Origin: Comamonas sp.
Lineage (GTDB): Bacteria > Pseudomonadota > Gammaproteobacteria > Burkholderiales > Burkholderiaceae_C
Length of the DNA: 64,000 bases
NCBI GenBank assembly: GCA_031277805.1
Contig: JAITLR010000017.1
Location: 62,001-126,000, forward strand
Direction of reading: 5' to 3'
Shown: positions 18,085 to 26,425 of the stretch, piece by piece
Layout of the letters: every line of letters starts with the position of its first letter
Numbering within the stretch: the stretch's first letter is position 1
Position numbers and translations under genes: made by a program
The notes under the pieces: model-generated
Database searches by the model: none
What the model was told of the DNA's origin: nothing
What the model saw: only the letters and a program-made list of their open reading frames with translations

Positions 18085-18104
18085 TGAAGCGTTCTAGGGA
18101 GCAA

Positions 18105-20285
18105 TCAAGCCTGGTACTCAAAGGTCTTGATGCCAGCGCCGATCAGATCGGGCGTGATATCAAGTGCCCAGGCCGTGGCAATCGCGGCCAGCAGCGCGGG
18201 GGTATCGGGCTTTTTGCCGCCGGGCAGGGACAGTGCATCCAGCGTGCCCAGCACGCGCTCCTGCGCGCCGGTGGCCAGCACCACGTTGTTGCCCCGGACG
18301 AAGACGGCGCGGCCACCTTCATGCTGGGCTTCGGTGTTGGCGCGGTGGGCGGCGACGGCCTCGTTGGCTGCATCCATCGAGTACAGAATCACTTCGCCGT
18401 CGCAGAGCTCGGCCAGATCGGCTACTTCGGGCAGGTCGGCATTGAGCACGCCAGCACCTTCGTCCAGCACCACATCGATCTGCGTGCGCATCACGCGGCG
18501 CATCTGGCCGGCTTCCAGCACATCGTGGTCGGCCAGGGTTTCAAAGCCATCCATGTCGGTGACCACGCCCACCAGGCAGCGGTCATAGGCCAGGCCTTCT
18601 TCCAGAATGGAGCGGGCCGTGGTCTGGATGACGGCCGCCTGGGCCAGACGGTTGGTCAGCAGGCGGTGGGCGCCGGCCCAGTTGCCGGTATTGGTCTTTT
18701 GCGTCTGGCGGTTGGCGATGAACATGCCTTCGCTGCTGGCCACGCCCGTAAGCTTGCCCGACAGTTGCAGCAGCCAGCCCACGAGGCGGGCGATGAAAGC
18801 GTTGTTGCGCGTTCCGACAATACCGGCGATGGGGATACGGCCAGCGCCAGAGCCGTCTTCACGCGGGAAGAGGTGATCGGCAATCGCCATGCCCACGGGG
18901 CGCGGTGCGCCGCTGGTGGGCTTGAGGTGCATCAGCAGGCCGGGGCCGGCGTTGACTTCCAGAATCGCGCCCTGGCCCTGCATGGGCTGGGAGACGTCCT
19001 TCAAGATCATGTCCATGCCGGCAATGTCCAGGCCCACGATCTTGGCGGCCAGCACGGCGTAGTACGCCACATCGGGGTGTACATCGTCGAGGCAGTCAAT
19101 GGCCATATTGCCGTTGCGCTGCAGCAGCACGGCCTGACCTTGCGGGATCACGCTGTCGGGCGTGACATGCTGGCGGTTGAGTTCCAGCTTGACGGCACCG
19201 GCATCGAGATTGATCCAGTCCAGCGGATATTCCTGTTCAGGGCCGCGGCGGGGGTCCTGGTTCAGCACCTCGACCAGCTCGCGCAGCGTGGACTTGCCGT
19301 TGCCGTAGACCGAAACGGTTTCGCCCTTGGTCGCGGCGACGACCTTGCCGCCGACCACCAGCAGGCGGTGTTCCACGCCGTCGATGAACTTTTCGACGAT
19401 CACGTCCGAACCCTCGGGCTCGGCCAGCGCAAACGCGGCCTTGATATTGGCCTCTTCCGACAGCTCCAGCGTCACGCCACGGGCATGGTTGCCGTCCGAG
19501 GGCTTGACGGTGACTGGGAAGCCAATGTCTTGAGCGACTTCCCAGGCCTCCTCGGGCGATGCCACGATCTGGCCTTCAGGCACGGGCACGCCGCAGGCGG
19601 CCAGCAGGCGCTTGGTGAAGTCCTTGTCCTGGGCAATGCCTTCGGCAATCGCGCTGGTCTGGTCGGACTCGGCCGTCCAGATGCGGCGCTGTGCGGCGCC
19701 ATAGCCCAGTTGCACCAGGTTGCCATCGTTCAGGCGGATATGGGGGATGCGGCGCTCGGTTGCGGCATCGACGATGCAGCCGGTCGAGGGACCCAGGTAG
19801 CGGTCGTTGATCGCTGTCTTGATGGCGTGGACGGCGGGCTTGAGATCGAACTTCTCGTCATTGATGGCCGCCATCAGCAGCTTGTGGCCCTGCTCCAGTG
19901 CCACGCGGGCCACGGCCTCTTCGGGGCAGCGGAACACCATGCGGTAGACACCGCGCTTGGAGATTTCACGCGTCTGGCCGAATTCGGCGGGCATGCCGGC
20001 CAGGTTCAGCAGCTCGATGATCACGTGCTCCAGCACATGGCCCATCCAGGTGCCGCCTTCCAGGCGCTGGATGAAGCCGCCGCGTTCGCCCACGCCGCAG
20101 GTGTGCTCGATCAGGTCGGGCAGCCAGCTGGTCAGACGCTCGTTGAGACCGGGAATCTTGTTGGACGGGCAGTCTTCCAGCTCTCCCAGATCCAGCCAGA
20201 CTTCCAGTACCGGGCGGTAGGTCCAGACACTGGGACCACGCAGGAAAGTAGTGCGCAAGAGTTGGATGTCGTTGAGTTTCGCCAT
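18105..20285 (-). CDS. cphA': cyanophycin synthetase paralogue with degenerate Mur-ligase P-loop
   Basis: A 726-aa paralogue of the neighbouring cyanophycin synthetase, about 130 residues shorter. The N-terminal domain and ATP-grasp domain (about 215-470, with VTVKPSDGNHARGV and ILEVNAGPG) are intact. In the Mur-ligase region the P-loop reads GTRNNAFI (491-498) instead of GTNGKTTT, so the Lys and Thr that bind ATP are gone and the domain is shortened. The arginine-adding activity should be lost. Known CphA2-type enzymes with only the ATP-grasp site polymerise beta-Asp-Arg dipeptides, and this may do likewise or modulate CphA (inference). The start MAKLNDIQ is chosen over a 22-residue longer frame. 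Confidence 0.85.
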   Translation of the reverse strand: MAKLNDIQLLRTTFLRGPSVWTYRPVLEVWLDLGELEDCPSNKIPGLNERLTSWLPDLIEHTCGVGERGGFIQRLEGGTWMGHVLEHVIIELLNLAGMPAEFGQTREISKRGVYRMVFRCPEEAVARVALEQGHKLLMAAINDEKFDLKPAVHAIKTAINDRYLGPSTGCIVDAATERRIPHIRLNDGNLVQLGYGAAQRRIWTAESDQTSAIAEGIAQDKDFTKRLLAACGVPVPEGQIVASPEEAWEVAQDIGFPVTVKPSDGNHARGVTLELSEEANIKAAFALAEPEGSDVIVEKFIDGVEHRLLVVGGKVVAATKGETVSVYGNGKSTLRELVEVLNQDPRRGPEQEYPLDWINLDAGAVKLELNRQHVTPDSVIPQGQAVLLQRNGNMAIDCLDDVHPDVAYYAVLAAKIVGLDIAGMDMILKDVSQPMQGQGAILEVNAGPGLLMHLKPTSGAPRPVGMAIADHLFPREDGSGAGRIPIAGIVGTRNNAFIARLVGWLLQLSGKLTGVASSEGMFIANRQTQKTNTGNWAGAHRLLTNRLAQAAVIQTTARSILEEGLAYDRCLVGVVTDMDGFETLADHDVLEAGQMRRVMRTQIDVVLDEGAGVLNADLPEVADLAELCDGEVILYSMDAANEAVAAHRANTEAQHEGGRAVFVRGNNVVLATGAQERVLGTLDALSLPGGKKPDTPALLAAIATAWALDITPDLIGAGIKTFEYQA

Positions 20286-20510
20286 GTCAGTCAGCGGATA
20301 GATGGGGGGAGAACAGGATTTTTTAGAATCCTGCCCAAGATGGATTGGCATTGTGCGCTCAGAATTTGCATTCCGGAGCGTGTCAGCCTAAACGCAGGTT
20401 CGCGCGTTAACCAGGATGTATCGAGCGTCACGCACAGCCACATTCACCATGTCGATGCGGTTGCCCGCATGACTCTTGGAGCCGTCATCGGCGGAGAAAA
20501 ATAACTCAAC

Positions 20511-22802
20511 ATGCAACATCACCATACTGTGGACGCCTCGGCAGTCTTTGCCGGCCCCCTGGGGGACGAACTGCGAGCCAAGCTCGCTTCTCATGAAAAC
20601 GTATTAGCCATCGTCCCGGTTGACCTGAGCGCGCAATTACAGTTTGGCAACGGCCTGTTGGCCCTGACGCAGGAACGTTTGCTGGCCTGCGATTCCCAGA
20701 CCCGGCAGTGGGCCGAGTGGCCCCTGGCCGTGGACCAAAGCCTGAAGCTGCAGGACCATGGCGGTGTGGGCAATCTGGAGCTGCACAACCACGACGCCCG
20801 TCTGATGCAATGGTTTGTAACGCTCAAGCATCAGACCTCGATGCTGCAGCTGATACAGCAGTTTGATCGCCAGCGCGAGCGCATTGCCAAGCAGGAAGCC
20901 TATAGCGCGGTCAGCGATGAGGATGCGGCCCATTGCCCAGTCTGTCATACGGTGCTGCCTCCCGATACCGAGGAATGCCCGGCCTGCGCGCGCCAGCAGG
21001 CCCCGCAGACCTCGACCTGGGTGCTGCTGCGCCTGTGGCGCTTTGCCAAGCCCTATCAGGGCCAGCTGCTGCTGGGCTTTTTGCTGACCCTGGCCACGAC
21101 GGCAGCCCAACTGGTGGCGCCGTATCTGACCATTCCGCTGATGGACAAGATCCTGATCCCGTTCCAGAACGGGGAGAAGATCGACTCCAGTCTGGTGACT
21201 TTCTATCTGGGCATGCTGCTGTTGTCGGCGGTTCTGGCCTGGGGCCTGGGCTGGGGACGCACCTTTGTGCTGGCCAAGGTGTCCGAGCGCATAGGCTCGA
21301 ACTTGCGCACCACCACCTATAACCACTTGCTGAACCTGTCGGTGGATTACTACGGCAGCAAACGCACAGGGGATCTGATGGCGCGTATCGGTGCGGAAAC
21401 CGATCGCATCAACCTGTTTCTGTCGCTAAATGCCCTCGATTTTGCGACCGATGTGCTGATGATCGTGATGACATCGGCCATTCTGTTCTCCATCAATCCC
21501 TGGCTGGCGCTGGTGACCCTGGTGCCGCTGCCCTTCATTGCCTGGATGATCCATACCGTGCGCGACCGCTTGCGCACGGGCTTCGAGAAGATCGACCGCG
21601 TCTGGTCCGAAGTGACCAATGTGCTGGCCGATACCATTCCCGGCATCCGTGTGGTCAAGGCCTTTGCCCAGGAAAAGCGCGAAGCCGACCGCTTTTCCGA
21701 CGCCAATCTGGTCAATCTGCAGGCCAACGACAAGGTCAACAAGACCTGGTCGCTGTTCACTCCCACGGTGACGCTGCTGACCGAGGTCGGCATTCTGATC
21801 GTCTGGGGCTTCGGCATCTATCTGGTGGCTGGCGGCTCCATCACCGTCGGTGTGCTGACGGCCTTCATCGCCTATATCGGCCGCTTCTATACGCGACTGG
21901 ACTCGATGAGCCGCATCGTCTCGGTCACGCAAAAGGCCGCGGCCGGCGCCAAGCGCATCTTCGACATCCTGGACCACGTCAGCAACGTGCCTGAACCCAC
22001 GAACCCCGTGAAGCTGCCCGGCAAGGCCCAGGGCGCCATCACCATGGAGGACGTGAGCTTCCGCTACGGCAGCCGTGCCGTCATCAAGCATCTGGACCTG
22101 CAGATCAGGCCCGGCGAGATGATCGGCCTGGTGGGCCATAGCGGCTCGGGCAAGAGTACGCTGGTCAACCTGATCTGCCGCTTCTACGACGTGTCCGAAG
22201 GGTCGATCCAGCTTGACGGTGTGGATGTGCGCCGCATGTCCGTGTCTGACTACCGCAGCAATATCGGTCTGGTGCTGCAGGAGCCTTTCCTGTTCTTCGG
22301 CACCATTGCCGAGAACATTGCCTATGGCAAGCCCGGTGCGACGCGCGAGGAAATCGTGGCCGCGGCGCGCGCCGCCCATGCCCATGAATTCATCCTGCGC
22401 CTGCCCCACGGCTATGACTCGCTGGTGGGCGAGCGCGGCCAGGGCCTGTCGGGCGGCGAGCGCCAGCGTATCTCGATTGCGCGTGCCCTGCTGATCGACC
22501 CGCGCATTCTGATTCTGGACGAAGCCACTTCGGCCGTGGATACCGAGACCGAGAAGGAAATCCAGCGCGCTCTGGACAACCTGGTCCAGGGTCGTACCAC
22601 GATTGCGATTGCCCACCGTCTGTCCACGCTGCGCAAGGCCGATCGTCTGGTCGTCATGGACCGTGGTGAGATCGTGGAGGTTGGCCCGCATGACGAGCTG
22701 ATGGCGCTCAAAGGCCACTATTTCCGCCTCTACGATGCCCAGGCCCGCCGTGCCGAAGAAGATGCCCAGGCCGCAGGTCTGAAGCTGCAGAGCAAGGAAT
22801 AA
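20511..22802 (+). CDS. ABC exporter fusion with N-terminal zinc ribbon, cyanophycin-linked
   Basis: A 763-aa protein in three parts. Residues 1-135 are a soluble domain of unknown fold. A four-cysteine zinc-ribbon knuckle (C142, C145, C156, C159; pattern CPVC and CPAC) follows. Then comes a full exporter half-transporter with six membrane helices (about 185-470) and an ATPase with Walker A GHSGSGKST (542-550), signature LSGGERQ (646-652) and Walker B ILILDEATS. It is transcribed away from the cyanophycin synthetase pair, and a DUF1854 gene follows two bases after its stop. I recall this pair being listed as cyanophycin-associated, but its substrate is not known. It could move arginine, Asp-Arg dipeptides or a regulatory molecule. 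Confidence 0.85.
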   Translation: MQHHHTVDASAVFAGPLGDELRAKLASHENVLAIVPVDLSAQLQFGNGLLALTQERLLACDSQTRQWAEWPLAVDQSLKLQDHGGVGNLELHNHDARLMQWFVTLKHQTSMLQLIQQFDRQRERIAKQEAYSAVSDEDAAHCPVCHTVLPPDTEECPACARQQAPQTSTWVLLRLWRFAKPYQGQLLLGFLLTLATTAAQLVAPYLTIPLMDKILIPFQNGEKIDSSLVTFYLGMLLLSAVLAWGLGWGRTFVLAKVSERIGSNLRTTTYNHLLNLSVDYYGSKRTGDLMARIGAETDRINLFLSLNALDFATDVLMIVMTSAILFSINPWLALVTLVPLPFIAWMIHTVRDRLRTGFEKIDRVWSEVTNVLADTIPGIRVVKAFAQEKREADRFSDANLVNLQANDKVNKTWSLFTPTVTLLTEVGILIVWGFGIYLVAGGSITVGVLTAFIAYIGRFYTRLDSMSRIVSVTQKAAAGAKRIFDILDHVSNVPEPTNPVKLPGKAQGAITMEDVSFRYGSRAVIKHLDLQIRPGEMIGLVGHSGSGKSTLVNLICRFYDVSEGSIQLDGVDVRRMSVSDYRSNIGLVLQEPFLFFGTIAENIAYGKPGATREEIVAAARAAHAHEFILRLPHGYDSLVGERGQGLSGGERQRISIARALLIDPRILILDEATSAVDTETEKEIQRALDNLVQGRTTIAIAHRLSTLRKADRLVVMDRGEIVEVGPHDELMALKGHYFRLYDAQARRAEEDAQAAGLKLQSKE

Positions 22803-22804
22803 CC

Positions 22805-23305
22805 ATGATTGAAGCAACTCGTTCCGAAAAAACCGATCTGAGCGGCATGCAACTGGTGCGCAATACCCATGGGCGTCTGGTGCTGACGCTGGAAGGCGGC
22901 ACCGTGTTTGAAGCCGTGGTGCCTGTGCGTGCCTTCCCCATTGCTGCGCCCACCGAAGGCCTGTCGCTGATTGCGGCCGATGGCAAGGAGGCTTTGTGGG
23001 TGGCTCATATGGATGATCTGCAGCCCGAGCATCGTCAACTGATCGAGCAGGACCTGGCCGTTCGCGAATTCGTGCCAACCATCGAGCGCATCCTCAAGGT
23101 CTCCAGCTTCTCCACCCCCAGTACCTGGGATCTACAGACGGATCGTGGCTTGACACAGATGGTGCTCAAGGCCGAGGAAGATATCCGCAAGCTGGCCGGT
23201 CGTACCAAGTTGCAGATCACGGGCCAGGATGGCGTGCAGTACCGCATTCCCGACAGCAACAGGCTGGACAGACACTCGCGCAAGCTGCTGGAACGCTTCC
23301 TCTGA
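22805..23305 (+). CDS. DUF1854 protein, partner of the cyanophycin-linked ABC exporter
   Basis: A 166-aa soluble protein of the DUF1854 family with no signal or membrane helix. Conserved parts include GGTVFEAVVPVRAFPI in the first half, LIEQDLAVREFVPTIERIL in the middle, and a basic C-terminal tail RLDRHSRKLLERFL. It starts two bases after the exporter stop, so the two are made together. DUF1854 proteins occur beside this exporter type in cyanophycin-producing Burkholderiales (from memory). The function is unknown. An accessory or regulatory subunit of the exporter is my guess. Confidence 0.82.
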   Translation: MIEATRSEKTDLSGMQLVRNTHGRLVLTLEGGTVFEAVVPVRAFPIAAPTEGLSLIAADGKEALWVAHMDDLQPEHRQLIEQDLAVREFVPTIERILKVSSFSTPSTWDLQTDRGLTQMVLKAEEDIRKLAGRTKLQITGQDGVQYRIPDSNRLDRHSRKLLERFL

Positions 23306-23330
23306 GCGCTAGCGAACAGCTTCCCAAAGA

Positions 23331-23367
23331 AAAAGACCTCGCGGGCAACTGGCGAGGTCTTTTTTTT
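23331..23367 (+). terminator. Rho-independent terminator of the ABC-DUF1854 operon
   Basis: A 12-base perfect stem (AAAAGACCTCGC / GCGAGGTCTTTT) with a nine-base loop and a run of eight or more T residues, 25 bases after the DUF1854 stop. Confidence 0.92.
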
Positions 23368-23536
23368 GATGCCTTCGAAACTGACATGAAATCGCGGGTA
23401 ATCGCATGTCCAATATGCGTTACCTGCTATTAAAAAGAGTTGTAAAAAATTGCTAAAGATTTCTCAAGACTGGTCGATAACAAGGCGAGATAGCTGTTTT
23501 CCCGCCTGAACCTTTTCAACTGCCGAGGGCCACGCC

Positions 23537-23974
23537 ATGCAAATTCCACCTCTAGATCGTACACAGACGCCCTGGCGTACCCAGGGGGCTGATTTGTATT
23601 CCACAGGCGCTTCCGGCGCAACGCCGGTGCGGCCCGTGAATGCCGTCAATGCTGCCGAATCCGTGGACAAGATCGGTGAAGGGCGTACCGTGCGTGAGCC
23701 CGAAAAGCCGTCTGCGCCTGACACGGAAAACCGCGACTGGACGCTGGCCGAAGAGATCAAGCAAAAGGAAGAGGTGGATGAGCCGCCCAAGGAGCCGATC
23801 TCCAAGCAGCTCATCGAATTCATCCAGTCCATGTGGCGTGCCAGCGCGCAGGCGGTGGAGCAGGCCCAGGAAACCAGCAAGAGCGAGGATCTGCTGCAGA
23901 ACAAGCAGACGGCCCGCAATGAGCCGCTGACTTACTCCGAGCCACGAATCAAGCGTACCGGCGGCAGCAAATAG
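23537..23974 (+). CDS. hypothetical, largely disordered protein
   Basis: A 145-aa hydrophilic protein without a signal peptide. The first 90 residues are rich in Pro, Glu, Lys and Asp and look disordered (EEIKQKEEVDEPPKEPISK). A helical segment follows (QLIEFIQSMWRASAQAVEQA), and the C-terminus is basic. I do not recognise it. It stands alone after a strong terminator, with a GAGGGCCACGCC sequence before the start, so it has its own promoter. A possible interaction helix near residues 90-115 is the only notable feature. Confidence 0.6.
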   Translation: MQIPPLDRTQTPWRTQGADLYSTGASGATPVRPVNAVNAAESVDKIGEGRTVREPEKPSAPDTENRDWTLAEEIKQKEEVDEPPKEPISKQLIEFIQSMWRASAQAVEQAQETSKSEDLLQNKQTARNEPLTYSEPRIKRTGGSK

Positions 23975-23988
23975 CCGGATGCTCTTGC

Positions 23989-24027
23989 TTTGATAGCTTT
24001 CTGCGCTTGATATGCAGGCGCTTCAAT
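23989..24027. repeat. short palindromic repeat, degenerate copy
   Basis: TGATAGCTTTCTGCGCTTGA followed by GCAGGCGCTTCAAT resembles the dispersed AGCGCT/GCTAT repeat family. It lies between convergent genes and may help end transcription. Confidence 0.4.
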
Positions 24028-24039
24028 GCTCAAGATGGC

Positions 24040-24510
24040 TTATTGAGCCTCCGGTTGAGCGTTATCAGCTTCTGATTTGATAGCAGCTGGTTCGGGCGCA
24101 GGAGTGGACGCTGGATTGGGTGTAGCGGCGGGCGCCGCTTCGGGTGCCTTGGCTGCAGCCTTGTCCAGACCACGCTGGGCGCGATACTTCACGGCGAAGG
24201 CGCGCACTTCCTCATAGCTCACAAAACCGTCCTTGTTGGTGTCGGTTTCGTCAAAGGCGGCGGCCAGCTTGGGGATGATGGCGACTTCGCTGCGGCTGAG
24301 CTTGCCGTCGTGGTTGAAGTCCAGCATCTTGAACTGGCGCTGGGCCTTGAGTTCACCCTTGGAGATCTGGGCTTCGGGCTTTTCGGCGGCCGTGTCTTCG
24401 GCGCGTGCAGTGGGCAGCAGCAGGAAAGCACTGGTCAGCAGCACGCCCATGGCCGCCTTCATGACGGAAGCGCTGCGCTGGGGCAGAGAGTGTTTTTTGG
24501 CTTGACGCAT
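24040..24510 (-). CDS. exported EF-hand calcium-binding protein
   Basis: A 156-aa protein with a signal peptide (MKAAMGVLLTSAFLLLP, cleavage near ARAED) and two EF-hand loops, DFNHDGKLSRSE (about 64-75) and DTNKDGFVSYEE (about 89-100). Both have Asp, Asn or Asp, Asp and Glu at the calcium positions. The C-terminal third is a low-complexity Ala/Pro/Glu tail. It probably binds calcium in the periplasm. A specific role cannot be assigned. The true start may be MKAAMGVL, 16 residues in. Confidence 0.8.
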   Translation of the reverse strand: MRQAKKHSLPQRSASVMKAAMGVLLTSAFLLLPTARAEDTAAEKPEAQISKGELKAQRQFKMLDFNHDGKLSRSEVAIIPKLAAAFDETDTNKDGFVSYEEVRAFAVKYRAQRGLDKAAAKAPEAAPAATPNPASTPAPEPAAIKSEADNAQPEAQ

Positions 24511-24689
24511 GATCTTGAAAGTGAGGGCCAGGGCCGTATTTTCAAGTGCACATGCCGTCTGCAGTCAGGCTTTTGCAATCCCTTTCAGGGCTTTGCCGCA
24601 GCTTTACGAAGCAAGATTTCCGCCAATCAGGTTCAGGCAAGAGCTTCGTCTCAAGACGGTAGCCCCAGCACGTTCTTGTTGCGTAAGAC

Positions 24690-25607
24690 CTAGGAAGACT
24701 TCAGCGCCTTCTCGTGGGCAATGCCGCTGCGCACATGGCCGGACGGCACATGGCTGGCCGCGTTGCGCACATGGCCGGTCTGGTCGTCAAAGAAGAAGTC
24801 GGGCTCGAATTCGCGCAGGAAGGCACCCTTGGCCAGGCCACCGAGGAACATGGCCTCGTCCACATCGATCTTCCAGTCCATCAGGGTGTTCAGCGCCCGC
24901 TCATGCGCGGGGGCACTGCGTGCAGTCACCAGGGCCGTGCGTATGCGCATGCCGGGCACCGGCATCTGCTGCAGCCGGTGCAGCGCCGCCAGCAGCGGCT
25001 TGAACGGCCCTTCGGGCAGGGGCTGCGCGGCTTTTTCCAGCTCGTGCTTTTGGAAGGCTTCCAGACCCTGGGACTGGAACACGCGCTCGGCCTCGTCGGA
25101 AAACAGCACGGCGTCACCGTCGAAGGCGATGCGTACTTCCTGCGGGTGGGTGGCGCTGGCACGCATGGAGTCGGTGAACACATGGGCGGCCGGGTAGCCC
25201 AGCTGCAGCGCCTGTGTCACATCGTCGGCGTTGGCCGACAGAAACAGCTGGGCCCCCAGCGGACGCAGATAGCCGAACGGATCGCGCCCTTGGGTGAACA
25301 CACCACGCTGGATGCTGTCCAGACCATGGGCCTTGGCAGAGCGAAACACCCGCATGCCGCTGACCGGGTCGTTGCGCGACAGCAGCACCACCTCCACGCG
25401 CTGCTGTCCCCCGGTATTGAAGGCCAGCAGCTTTTGCACCAGCGAAAACGCCACGCCAGGGGCTGCTGGTGTGTTCAGCCGCTCGCGCTGCAGGCGCAGA
25501 TAGGTGTCGGGGTCGCTGCGCTCGAAGACCGTGTTTTCCTCTTCGAAGTCAAAGAGTGCGCGGGAAGAAATGGCGACGACCAGCTTGTCGTCCAGAGTCA
25601 CGGCCAT
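24690..25607 (-). CDS. 5'-nucleotidase family protein (cytosolic type)
   Basis: Soluble 305-aa protein of the bacterial 5'-nucleotidase family related to animal cytosolic 5'-nucleotidase I. Visible elements are LVVAISSRALFDFEEEN near the start (catalytic loop region), VEVVLLSRNDPVSGMR, VRIAFDGDAVLFSDEAE with paired aspartates, and FLGGLAKGAFLREFEPDFFF with FDDQTGHV near the end. It likely dephosphorylates nucleoside monophosphates. The start MAVTLDDK is chosen because a 21-residue upstream extension is not family-like. It stands alone between an EF-hand gene and a divergent DUF4148 gene. Confidence 0.82.
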   Translation of the reverse strand: MAVTLDDKLVVAISSRALFDFEEENTVFERSDPDTYLRLQRERLNTPAAPGVAFSLVQKLLAFNTGGQQRVEVVLLSRNDPVSGMRVFRSAKAHGLDSIQRGVFTQGRDPFGYLRPLGAQLFLSANADDVTQALQLGYPAAHVFTDSMRASATHPQEVRIAFDGDAVLFSDEAERVFQSQGLEAFQKHELEKAAQPLPEGPFKPLLAALHRLQQMPVPGMRIRTALVTARSAPAHERALNTLMDWKIDVDEAMFLGGLAKGAFLREFEPDFFFDDQTGHVRNAASHVPSGHVRSGIAHEKALKSS

Positions 25608-25921
25608 GGCGGTTGAGCTTGGGTTAGGGGTGGATGTCCAAGCATCATACGCAGGCTCTGAAACAAGCATGAAAACTGCTCTAAACCGTTGCTCCGTCTG
25701 CGCAGGCAGCTATGACTGTAGAAGTGATGCCTGAGGGGCAAAGCCGCAGCCTCGCTGCCATATACGCTTTTTATTGTTTCAGTTTTTGAAATGGTGCGTT
25801 GTGATTTTAAGGGTTCCTACTAGGTCCAAAGATGCCTAAAGTTCAGGTCATGGGTTCGCTGCAACCGGTCAATTTCAGCATCAGTCAACGAACTTCTGAA
25901 CAACAAGGTTTGGAGAAAATC
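25608..25921. other. divergent intergenic region, 5'-nucleotidase / DUF4148
   Basis: A 314-base spacer with no convincing gene. It turns AT-rich towards the right (about 25760-25820), which suggests the DUF4148 promoter. A stretch with GGCAGCTATGACTGTAG near 25706 is a weak relative of the short palindromic repeats. The 5' leader of the DUF4148 transcript may be long. Confidence 0.5.
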
Positions 25922-26224
25922 ATGAAGAACACCATCCGTTTCGCCGCTGTTGCCGCTCTGGCTGTGTCCGCTGTTGCCGCTCAAGCGGCTGGCTTTGACT
26001 TCACTGGTGACCACTATCCTGTGCAAGAGCAATCGCAAAGCCAGCTGACCCGTGCCGAGGTGTCGAATCAAGTCAAGCAGGCGGTGGCCAACCACACCAT
26101 GCCTCTTCAAGGTGACCAATATGTGGTGCCCACTGCACAAAAAGGCAGCTCCCTGAGCCGTGAACAAGTGCGCCAGGAAGCCGCAGCTGCGGAAGCGGCA
26201 GGCCTGCTGAACTTTGGCGCCTGA
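25922..26224 (+). CDS. DUF4148 small exported protein
   Basis: A 100-aa protein starting MKNTIRFA after GGAGAAAATC. It has a signal peptide (AAVAALAVSAVAAQA) and a mature domain with two copies of the DUF4148 pattern, LTRAEVSNQVKQA and LSREQVRQEAAAA. Such proteins are abundant in Burkholderiales envelopes, with no known function. A strong terminator follows, so it is monocistronic. Starts further upstream are in frame but lack a ribosome-binding site. Confidence 0.82.
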   Translation: MKNTIRFAAVAALAVSAVAAQAAGFDFTGDHYPVQEQSQSQLTRAEVSNQVKQAVANHTMPLQGDQYVVPTAQKGSSLSREQVRQEAAAAEAAGLLNFGA

Positions 26225-26271
26225 GCTGCCAGGGATCGAGGCTTCAAACCTCTTGAGTGAAGTGAGATATC

Positions 26272-26298
26272 AAGCCCGGGTCATGCCCGGGCTTTTTT
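26272..26298 (+). terminator. Rho-independent terminator of the DUF4148 gene
   Basis: Perfect nine-base stem AAGCCCGGG / CCCGGGCTT, five-base loop and six T residues, 48 bases past the stop. Confidence 0.92.
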
Positions 26299-26425
26299 GC
26301 GTCTGTATCGGCCGACGGGCTTATTTCCATTTCTAAATCATCCGATTACTTTGTCGGCTTCGCTCGCCGTGCTGTAGCACTGTCTTCGCTTTGCCTTCGC
26401 GTACTCGAATGATTGATAAACGGAA

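Noticed and set aside
15454..20504. Very long open frames on the plus strand opposite the cyanophycin synthetase genes
   Set aside because: They mirror the high-GC third-position pattern of the real genes, have His/Gly/Gln-rich nonsense composition and no ribosome-binding site.
26299..26425. Low-complexity GTCGGCTTCGCTCGCC-type stretch between the DUF4148 terminator and gspF
   Set aside because: It looks repeat-like, but I found no second copy in the window, so no repeat is claimed.
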